From assembly GCA_037577475.1 (NCBI GenBank), contig CM075197.1, positions 9,269,518 to 9,333,517 of the forward strand: a stretch of 64,000 nt of DNA. Reading direction: 5' to 3'. Positions 44,861 to 64,000 of this stretch are shown here, piece by piece. Below the pieces are notes generated by a model. The model saw only the letters and a program-made list of their open reading frames with translations. It was not told the DNA's origin and did no database searches. The first letter of the stretch is position 1, and each line of letters begins with the position of its first letter. Position numbers and translations under genes: made by a program. This DNA comes from Chaunax sp. Z400. Lineage: Eukaryota; Chordata; Actinopteri; Lophiiformes; Chaunacidae.

Positions 44861-46540
44861 GTGATTGTACTTCTGCTTCAGATTAACAGAGTAAAAAAAA
44901 AAAAAAATCAAAGTCTTTGCTGAACATATGGACAACAGCATCGGCCTTTTTTCACTGGAATAGACGCAGTCTTGAGACGGAGCTCCAGACACAGGAAATG
45001 TCAACGGCTCTACCTTGAGGTCAGCGACATTTGGAGCACTGATTGGATATTTTTTCTCTATAACCTATAAAACACAATCAGGCACTGGGAGAAGGCCAGA
45101 GAGGATAATAAAATTATCTAGACAGCACACATAAAGCACCACTGGAAAAAAGTGAAGTGATGATAGTTTAGTGAAACAACATTTGACATGGTGGAATAAA
45201 CTTAAAATGAGAAAATACTGACCCATCTGCTGCAGGAGGATCAATATGTTCAAGATCAGGAAACAAACCAAACGCCAGCAGAAACCTGAATATGTTACAG
45301 ATGAGTTAGCTGCATGTTCCATACAGTAATATTAACCTGATTGTACTGTATGTCAGATTTTTACCTTCAGGATGTGTGAACATCCACACTCACAGAGCAT
45401 GCAGCAGTCTAGTGTGCACACACCTGCACATGCATAGTTTACAATCATGTACACGACTGAGTTTTATAGAGTTAAAAACGGTGCTTTTATTAAGCAGTAA
45501 CATCAGTTGTAATCCCCCAGAAAACACTTAGAGGAATAAATCATTGTGCTTTTGTTGTCTTTAGTCAATTACAGTAATTATTTACCTCCCTTGGGCCCTG
45601 TGAGAAATGTTTGAACTTATCAAAGCACAGAATATTTAATTATCTCAGGAGGAGACTAATTAGTGCTTTATTGCAGGTAGTAAGTCCAAAACAGCTATTA
45701 TTCCAGCAAATAAACATGCAATTTAAAACAGTCTTTGGTTTAATGGGTGTTTCAGCAGAATACAAGGGTTTCTGTATTATGCTTTTATATATATATATAT
45801 GACAATGAATTTAGCATTTTCTGAATGAACAATCTGCAGCAGCATCTTCATGTCAGCAAGCTATTATTATCTGGAAGGTGTTGCCAGCGAATTTGGTGAC
45901 CTTAATATATTCATAGGTAAATTAGAGAAAGGCGTCTCTGTTTTAGGGTTAAAAGTCAACCGCAGCACTCACCCTCCTGATGTTATTTCAACAATTATCT
46001 GTCCCCAACTATTTGAAGATTGGATTTAAAGACAAAATGGAAAAAAATTGTAAAGGTGATTAGGCTTAATAGTCTTTTTTTTTGGCTGCATGAGAAAGTG
46101 CTGTATAATGGGAGCTATTGATATTCCAGTAGAACCAGAGGACCAGATGCACACTGGGGTACCTGTGTGCCAGCTGTGATTATTTTTGCATATAGAGTAT
46201 TTTAGGTTTGAGACACATTCATCACTTTTAAAATACAAAAATATGAGAAATTAAAAATCTGCATTCAGGAGTTTAATATCCCTGCTCAAAGCACATGGAA
46301 GTACAATTGCCTAAAAAAGTCTAGAGGAAAAGGGACTGTTTAAAAATTATTGAGTTGCAAAGAGCCTTAAGTTTAATATTTGGAAGAAGTAAGTTGGTTA
46401 CAGTCTTTGGACTCTCCCCTCTCATAGGAAAGCAACCTTCCCGCCAACATTTATGGCAAATCATGAAGAATTTAAGATAATTTCCCCAGAATTAAACAAA
46501 ACAAATTATATATTAATAAAGGAATTAATTTTCACTATGC
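44861..46540. other. Intergenic AT-rich unique DNA
   Basis: No gene recognised. The segment around 45.55-45.95 kb is unusually free of repeats and rich in TAATTA and TTTAAT words, so it is a candidate conserved non-coding element. This cannot be shown without comparison. Confidence 0.3.
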
Positions 46541-46544
46541 GCAC

Positions 46545-46760
46545 AACCAGAACAAGGACTGCTCCTGATCAGGGGTTGCCACAGCAGATTTTGGCTCATT
46601 GGCATTGTTGAACTGGCTCAGGTTTTACGCCGGATGCCCTGTCTGACACAACCCCCACATATGTATGCAGGCTTGGGACCAGAACAAAGAGTACACTGGA
46701 TTGTGCACCACCAGCGGGTGGGGTTGCATCCCCAGTGGTTTGCCACCCTATACTCAAAAA
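46545..46760 (+). mobile_element. Interspersed fish repeat ('ggttgccacagcag...acgccggatgccc')
   Basis: It contains GGGGTTGCCACAGCAGATTT, TTTTACGCCGGATGCCCTGT and CTTGGGACCAGAACAAAGAG. These words occur in a repeat family common in teleosts. Orientation and family are from memory. Confidence 0.55.
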
Positions 46761-47364
46761 ATAAAAAACAAACTACACTCCCTTCAGCAAATAGTAAAAC
46801 ATGAATAATTTGTACACAGTCCCTAAGAGGAGCAGTGTGACTGTGCAGTAATCACACATTAAGAAGTGATGAGAACACAATGTGATCACAGATAGTGACT
46901 GCATCAACCGATCTGAAGTTGTTGTTCTGATAATAAACACAAGATGGCACACTTGATTCTGTCTTCTACTAATGGTACTTCAGAGAGTACCGGGTAGCTT
47001 TCCTTCTCATTCAATGGCTGTTACATCAGTAAAATACTCTAAACAACTGTATTTTTTTTTTTTAAGTAGAGAGGAGAGAGTGTGCAAATAAAACTTCCAA
47101 ATCCCGCTGGACAGAACCCATCTCCTGCAAGGCTGAATTTAAAATGTAGCTTTATGCAACCTTACATAATATTGGTGGTACTAATGTAAAGCAGTTGGAC
47201 TGGAACGGGTATCAGAGCAGCCTGTGCCAGGTCCCAGTATGTGTGTGGGGGTGTGTGTGGAGGTGTCAGAAAGACAGAGGGGGGGGTGCCATAAGTTTGT
47301 GGAGTGCCATGCGCAATCTATTCCATTGTACGCCCACACAACTAAACTAACTCCTGTTACAACT

Positions 47365-48290
47365 AACAGAATGCAGGAGAAAAGCTACTCAGGATTTAAG
47401 GGCAGACATTCCACTAACAACACACATAGACTACTTAATCTGATAGACTACTCCACCATTCACAATCTGGAAACTACAATGATCTCATTAGATGCAGAAA
47501 AAGCATTTAATAGGGTTAATTGGAAATTTCTCTTTGCCACATTACATGAATTTGGATTTGGAAATTCCTTCATATCCTGGATCAAAATATTATTTAGTTC
47601 ACCTAGTGCCTCTGTTAGGACAAATGATCAAACCTCTCCAAGCCTCAGTCTTAAAAGGGGCACCAGGCAGGGTTGTCCACTCTCTCCTTCGCTTTTTGCC
47701 ATGTTTATTGAGCCATTAGCAGCTGCAATCTGCCAAAATAAAAATATTAAAGGGATTCAAACAGCAAATGTGTGCCATAAGATAAGCCTTTATGCTGATG
47801 ATGTATTACTTTTCCTTCAAAATTTACAAACTTCTCTTTCTGAAACAACTACACTTAAAGATAACACAGACCTGACACGACTAAACTACACCCCACTCCT
47901 CAAATGGGTCGAGGACGATCCTCATGCGGTCGAGGACTTTGCCCATATCACTCATAGGAAGAGTCGCGACAATTAAAATGATGATCCTCCCAAAAATTAA
48001 TTATCTTTTCTCAATGGTCCCCACTCAACCATCTTCTGTTTGGTTTAAGGCACTAGAATCTAGCATGTTCAAATTTCTATGGAAGAACAAACCACCATGT
48101 ATTCGTTTAAATACACTTCAAAAAACCAAAGAACATAGTGGGTTAGATCGACCAAATCTTTTTCATTACTTCCTTGCCAACAGACTGCAATATGTCTTAA
48201 AAGGGATCAAACCCAATCCACTGGGCCGCTCGTGGATTGATGTAGAACAAATATTCTGTGATGAAATCCAAATCTAAGACCTGCCATTCA
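47365..48290 (+). pseudogene. Tx1/L1-type LINE reverse transcriptase fragment, internally deleted
   Basis: Two open pieces of a non-LTR retrotransposon polymerase are seen. Piece one (47365-47860) carries FKGRHSTNNTHRLLNL, SLDAEKAFNRVNWKFLF, RGTRQGCPLSPSLFAMF and the catalytic LYADDVLLFLQ box. Piece two (about 47945-48277) carries ISLIGRVATIKMMILPKINY and FKFLWKNKPP, the region after the polymerase core. The stretch normally between them is missing, and the join falls in a different frame (about 47862-47945). The N-terminal endonuclease is also absent. The coding copy is dead; clade L1/Tx1 is judged from motif wording. Confidence 0.8.
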
Positions 48291-48750
48291 TCAGCCCCAC
48301 TATCAAACCACATAGCTGCTTTTTCTGGGGGCCAGGGGGTGGTAGGCCCTGGGTCTGCGGGTGGGTCTGCGGCTCTGGGCCCGGGCCCCAGGACTCCGCT
48401 CTGTCTCCGGGCATGGGGCTTGTTCGTATGCCGGGGGGTTGGGGCTTCTCCGGGCCAAGCCCTTGTCGGGTGGGGCAATGCCGGTCTCGGTGCTCCGATG
48501 ATGCTCCGGGGTGGGGATGAGAGGCTCTGCCGTCTCTTGTCCTTCTGTGGGACTCTCTTGGCTGAGGTGCTCCCTCTGTGGCCCCTGGCTGGCTTTCCCT
48601 TGGGGTGGGCGTGCAGTTCGCCCGGGGGCATGTGGCCTCGGGCCCTTCATGCTCTGTGGGGCCGTGGGGTGCCATGTGGTGGTTTGGGTCCTTCTCCGTC
48701 TCTGATAGACTGCAGAGCAAAATCTGTCTGGTACTGTGAGGCACCCTGAT
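48291..48750. other. GC-rich block abutting the LINE
   Basis: The sequence is strongly G-rich on the + strand, with many GGG runs and abrupt borders. Several frames stay open for 100-176 codons in both directions simply because stop codons are scarce. It may be the GC-rich 3' region of the adjoining LINE. No protein family is recognised. Confidence 0.45.
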
Positions 48751-48771
48751 CTTCATACTAAATGTGTGCAG

Positions 48772-49734
48772 ATCAGAGGTGGTAACAGTACACACATTCT
48801 TCACTCAAGTAGAAGTACAGTTACATGTGTAGAAAAAAGACTCTGGTAAAAGTAGATGTAACGATTCAATTTCTTTACTCAAGTAAAAGTGAAAAAGTAC
48901 AGGTTCTGAAATGTACTCAAAGTATAAAAGTAAAAAGTAGTCCTTTGAAAGACATTTCTATTGGCTGTTTTTGTGCAAATCAAACCAAACCTCATGTCAT
49001 ATTAATATAATATTAAAATAATTATAATAGAATGTTAATTAAGGGATTGGTAACATTATTTAAATTTATTTATTTAAATTATTTTCTATTACTGCTATTC
49101 ACAGGCAAAGAATGTATTCAAAGTGAATGAATGACCATTATGTAGAACACAAGTAAAAAAAAACAAAGTGAACAGAAGAAACACTGACATCACACCTTTT
49201 CTTCATAGTCAAGTTTCTTGCACACTCAAAAAAGGGAACTGGAAAAAAATAATTTTAAATATATATATATATATATATTTAAAATTATTTTTTTTCCAGT
49301 TTTTCTTAAAATACACATATTTATTCAGGTAAAATATTATTTATAATAAAGTTCACAACTCAATGTTTGGCTTGTAACTAATTAAAAACAATTTTGTGAC
49401 AATACACATTTAATTAAAGTCAATGTTCCATTTTTTCAAGAGCATATGTTTCTTGTCTGTTTCATCTTGCGTGTTTTACGTCTGTCGACTTTGACATGCA
49501 CCAATTGATATACTGAGAAATAGGTTTTTCTATTTGTTATTGTCCATTTAGGTTGAAATCAGTCTTGACGTTGGGAAACCAATAATGCAAAATAAAAATA
49601 ATTTATGCAAGTAACGAGGCTGTTTTGAAAATGCAAGGAGTAGAAAGTAGATCGCAGATATTTGTCAAATAAATACTCAAAGAACAGATACCTGAAAACT
49701 CTTCTTAAATACTGTAACGAAGTATTCCTCTGGT
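48772..49734. mobile_element. 'AGTA'-rich element with CAGAGG termini and central AT palindrome
   Basis: The left end is CAGAGGTGGTAACAGTAC followed by ACTCAAGTAGAAGTACAG and more AAGTA words. The right end, on the opposite strand, is CAGAGGAATACTTCGTTACA. The repeated ACTCAAGTAAAAGT motif is shared with 12882-13253 and 55870-56994. An AT-rich inverted repeat lies at the middle (49238-49300). No coding capacity. Confidence 0.55.
49238..49300. repeat. AT-rich near-perfect palindrome
   Basis: ACTGGAAAAAAATAATTTTA on the left is mirrored by TAAAATTATTTTTTTTCCAG on the right with one extra base, around a central (AT)n. Confidence 0.9.
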
Positions 49735-55487
<5,753 letters not shown>

Positions 55488-55869
55488 TGCACAGTGACAG
55501 GGACAGTGGCTGATGTGAGTGGAGTCTCTAGGGACTGGTGTGGAGAATCCTCTTGGCTGGGAATTTCCAGGGTTTAACACACAGACCCAGTTTTTGTCAA
55601 AGGGGGCTTTTACATGGATGAGCCCCAGCATCACGTTCACCCACTGTGAAATAGAGGGATTTGAATAATCTTATTAGACCCCATTACAATAACACTAATA
55701 TGATCCAGTATCCTGCAAACTATAGCAGAGAGGAGAAACTGATCTGACCAACCGACAGGGTATCAGTGATTCACAGAAATAACAAATACTTGATCAAGGT
55801 AACAGTGATTTTATTAGTGTCCTTAACCAACATTACAGCTCTTCAAATGATTGGTGATTTGATCCAGAC

Positions 55870-56994
55870 ATCAGGTCCTTTAGTAAAAGTAGCAACACCA
55901 CAGTATAACAGTATTCCACAACGTCCTGCATTCTTCAATGGATGTATCAAATAACTATTATCAGCAAAATGTATTTAAAGTAGCAAAATAAAAGTACTTA
56001 ACATGTATATTATAATACATTATGGGTTCATTATTAATGATGTGTCAGTGTGTAAATAGCATTTCACTGGTTAGCTGTATCGCTATAATGTACACAAAGG
56101 TTTTTTTTGTAATTTAAATACGAACATTGAATATTTATCTTTGACAGTCATATCTATTTATTATCACAATGTATTTTTCCATTGCGTATATTTTGCACCA
56201 TTATGTTGGTGTAAAATCCTATGATTGAAATAAAATGAAGATGTGCAAATGAAAAAAAACAACTAAGATATTGGATTAATGTCACCGCACTGATGTTAAA
56301 CCTGTAAAAACTAATGGTTTTTTTTTGCCATTTGAGAACAGAGATAATTAGTTATAAACACAAAATTGACATATTTTAAAACTGATGTGGTGAACTTATT
56401 AGAAAGCAGTTGCTGGAGCTAAATCACGAGTTGTGTTTTGTGACCAACAAATGTCTGAATATCTGGATCTTTAGCGTCTGTATTCTTCTTTCTCACCGTG
56501 TCTTCCTGCTGATTGGTGCTGAGCAGGTAAAGTACTGAGGGTTTTAAGACTTTTTCCTCTGAAAAGAGCTGCATGCTGCAGTTTAAAGTGACACTGAGTG
56601 CAGTAAGAGTGAACTAAAACAGCTCAACAATGAGCTGAAAGTCACTGTAAAGCTCTGTAAAGGAGAGCTACAGACTCAGGTGATAATTCTCTGCAGGATC
56701 ACCACTAGCACCAACCTCCTTCACGTTGCCATTGATGCACTATTATAATATTGTTGCTTATAGCAACTGTAAGGATTCATTCACCGACTAAAATGAATTG
56801 ATAAGAAGCAAACTTTATTCAAATCGACCTATAAAAAGCTTGCTGTAGGTTTGTTTTGGAGTAATATATGTAGTAGTTACTGTATTTTCCTCTGAAATAA
56901 AGTGGATTAGAAGTATAGAGTAAATGGAAATACTCAAGTAAAAGTATCTTGAAGAGTTGAGAACAGAATTTGAGTAAATTTACTTAGTTACACT
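55870..56994. mobile_element. Long 'AGTA' inverted-repeat element
   Basis: The right end is GAGTAAATTTACTTAGTTAC followed by ACTGG, the complement of the terminus seen at 12882. Inside, ACTCAAGTAAAAGTATCTTG and, near the left, TCCTTTAGTAAAAGTAGCAA followed by TCAGCAAAATGTATTTAAAG are typical family words. The left terminus is blurred, so this copy may be truncated or interrupted. Confidence 0.5.

Positions 56995-61740
<4,746 letters not shown>

Positions 61741-61829
<89 letters not shown>
61741..61829. repeat. (CA)n microsatellite, about 44 units
   Basis: Uninterrupted CA dinucleotides. Confidence 0.97.
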
Positions 61830-61831
<2 letters not shown>

Positions 61832-62299
61832 AAAAACAGCTACATTGAATTGCAAATGTGATAAATATATAATGTAAAGATTCAATCAAATATAAGCTAT
61901 AGAGTGAATGTGCTCTGATACAGACTGAAATAATAATTCACTGATTATTGAATTACACCCCTCACAGGGGGATCTATATGGGAAAGCTTGAATATTTCAT
62001 TGAAGTGAGCTGAAACCAATCAATTGAAGAGGACACCACATTATGGGAGCAGCTCATGCCTCACAGATGAGTTGAAGTGCAATGTTTAGCCCAAACAGAC
62101 CCTGACATCAAACTTACACAAGAAGAACATAAAGAGAATGCCAAATGAAGGCCTGAGAATATACCAGCCTCCTGTTGGTCCCGCAACATCAAATGATGCT
62201 CAAATTCACTGCTTCACAACTCTGATGAAACATTTTCTCTCATTTCTCTCTCTCTCTCTCTCTCTGCCTACTTTTCCAAGTGTTTCCAATTGTCTGAGC
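61830..62299. other. Intergenic, (TC)n only
   Basis: A (TC)n array lies at 62236-62265; otherwise unique-looking sequence without a gene. Confidence 0.4.
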
Positions 62300-63640
62300 T
62301 TCCTTAGAAGGGAAAAAGTCACACACATGTGAAAATACAGCACAAATAGATGCGAGCAACAAGCGGAGTCACGTCAAACTTCAGGCTTAGATGTGGAATA
62401 AAAACGCGGTGAGATGAATATCGGAAGACACCACCTGGTGAAAGGATGAATGGAGAGAATAAAGAAAGAGGGATGAAGGGAGGCATGGTCTGAGGGTTAC
62501 GCCACGACACCACTGTTGGCTCCTCAATGCGCCTCCAACACACTGTGCGCTCCTCTCTCCTCCACCCCTCGCCTCCATGGAGAGGCTGCTCTACGCGGTG
62601 GACAGACGTGTGAAGAAGCCCACCTGACAAAACTGACACGCTGTGGCCATATTGGCCGCTTATTCCTGCGTGACATTTATTCTATTACACGGCATTTAAG
62701 TCAAAGGGATTAGAGGAAGAATGGCAGCATCTCTGGAGGATTTATTCCATACTCACCCCATTGTTGGAAGTCTGTCAATTCGTCCTCATGCGCTCAAGTC
62801 GACGGCGGTGTATTGGCAATATCTGGAAATCACACTGAAGGGGGAGACGCCCCCTCTCTAACTCTCTCTTTTTCTCTTTCTCCCTCCATCCCGCCCCAAA
62901 AAGCCTCTCCCTCCGAGTAAAAAAAATAAAAAAAATAACGCACAAGGGAGAGAAAAAGATCCGAGAGGCAGATTCTCTATACCCTTCATCCTTCCTTTAG
63001 ATCCAGGAATCTGTGACTCTGTTCTGCCCCTCACCTCTCCTTTTCTCCTCATCTCTCTCTCCTCATCTCTCTCCCTCCTGTCCTCCCATTGTTGCGAACC
63101 AAACGTGGTCAAAGGGGCGCGGCGGAGGCGACTCAACGATTCAGGATTCAGGGGGGAAGGATTCAGGCTCCCAGTCATGATCGGGATGTAGTGATAGCTG
63201 AGATGCTGTGAGACGTATTAGGTGAAAGTCTAATGATGATGACAATAAAGTGTCAGGCGTTGCAAAATATGTTGACTCCATTTATGGTCGCTGGACTTTG
63301 CGTAGCCTCAGTTTTCTCCTTTGTCTTCATTCTGATAGGCTACAATAAACGCATTATACTCTCTAACTAAGGCTTTATTCCAATGTAACCTTCATCCAGT
63401 GCTCAGATGATAAACCTGCACACCGGGAGACGCTCATTAGGCAGTGGCAGGCTGCCTGGAGAGCTCGACTTGCTCGCTTGCCCTGAACATGACCGCGCTG
63501 CGCGTTAGGCTAATTAACTTTTCAAAATTACAGATGGTTCCACATTTAAATTCTGGATCGTGATCCAGAATTCGACATGTGATCGAGACATTTTCTGTCA
63601 TTAATTCCGGGCCCCGCCTCTTTCCCCTTGCAAAATCATT
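62300..63640. promoter_or_regulatory. Possible promoter or 5' region of a neighbouring gene
   Basis: Local GC and CpG content rises (for example around 62.5-62.6, 63.1 and 63.4-63.6 kb). The + strand has long pyrimidine-rich runs (62860-62910, 63030-63090) of the kind found in 5' UTRs of neural or developmental genes. On the - strand an ATG in good context (complement near 63088) is followed by an AGGTGAGG donor-like site. No coding exon is recognised, so this is only a suggestion. Confidence 0.25.
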
Positions 63641-63811
63641 GTTGTGCGTAAAATTAAGCCAATCTAGCTTCTTTCTTTTCCCCCCTTAAAATAGTCTTCT
63701 TCATCAGCGGCGCATAATAGGAGCTGATGGACAGACGTTAAGTGCATTAATGCCTGGTGCACAAGTAAAGGAAGTCTCACCGCCTGCCCATTCAAGAGCA
63801 CAGTCTCCCTA

Positions 63812-63842
<31 letters not shown>

Positions 63843-64000
63843 ATTACTGTGGCCCACTGTGAGCATTGCAGCTCCCTGACAACAACTCCTCAGTGACTGG
63901 CTCTATATCCATCCTAATCCAGTCCCATGGGATTTCCAGTCGTTGAATTTCCACAGCAAGAGGACTGGAAGCTTCAGTGGGATCTCTGCTTCCCAAATCT
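63641..64000. other. Window end, no gene recognised
   Basis: It contains a (GT)n array at 63815-63842 and otherwise unremarkable sequence running off the right edge. Confidence 0.5.

Noticed and set aside
48197..48804. Long overlapping frames on both strands, up to 176 codons
   Set aside because: GC-rich block with few stop codons in any frame; proline/arginine-rich translations without a domain, next to a retroelement.
62858..63178. 106-codon frame on the - strand
   Set aside because: Low-complexity Arg/Glu-rich translation of a pyrimidine-rich stretch; more likely 5' untranslated or intergenic DNA.

Overview
This is a vertebrate nuclear genomic window, most probably from a ray-finned (teleost) fish. 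Three things point that way: widely spaced short exons with GT/AG junctions, a very high load of long (AC)n/(GT)n arrays, and interspersed repeats of types familiar from fish genomes (Rex-like and Tx1/L1-like LINE pieces, tRNA-derived SINEs, hAT-like and other short inverted-repeat elements). I see no bacterial or phage architecture, no CRISPR array and no rRNA or functional tRNA gene.

Three protein-coding genes can be supported at exon level. (1) The last coding exon of elof1 (723-787, + strand) enters from the left edge. (2) A complete seven-exon calponin gene lies on the - strand (coding 14050 down to 3289, 298 codons plus stop). It is best called cnn1, because its sequence reads like calponin-1 and it sits tail-to-tail with elof1, as in human 19p13.2. 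(3) A complete TLC-domain gene of the TLCD4/TMEM56 family lies on the - strand (coding 35001 down to 26672, 270 codons plus stop). It has a likely non-coding first exon and a GC-rich promoter at about 37.5-37.9 kb. All splice phases of both complete genes close exactly.

Layout: 1-200, a transposon end; 723-787, elof1, then a 2.5 kb convergent intergenic gap; 3.3-14.05 kb, cnn1, whose introns hold a DNA element with a nested LINE piece, a foldback element with a perfect palindrome, and an 'AGTA' type inverted-repeat element; 14.05-26.67 kb, the cnn1 promoter, dispersed repeats, SINEs, and probably a long 3' UTR of tlcd4; 26.67-37.75 kb, tlcd4, with a long (GA)n tract and a near-perfect hairpin in its introns; 37.75-64 kb, about 26 kb with no confident gene. 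That last stretch holds MITEs, a deleted Tx1/L1 LINE, a GC-rich block, dense dinucleotide arrays, AT-rich unique DNA that could include conserved non-coding elements, and a GC- and pyrimidine-rich block near 62.3-63.6 kb that could be a promoter of a neighbouring gene.

The genes do not form a pathway. They are an elongation factor, an actin-binding smooth-muscle regulator and a multi-pass membrane protein, held together by ancient synteny. The main biological interest is that linkage: cnn1 lies beside a TLCD4-family gene, whereas in human TLCD4 lies beside CNN3. I found no convincing undescribed multi-gene system. The remaining interest is in inverted repeats, possible regulatory sites and mobile-element structures.
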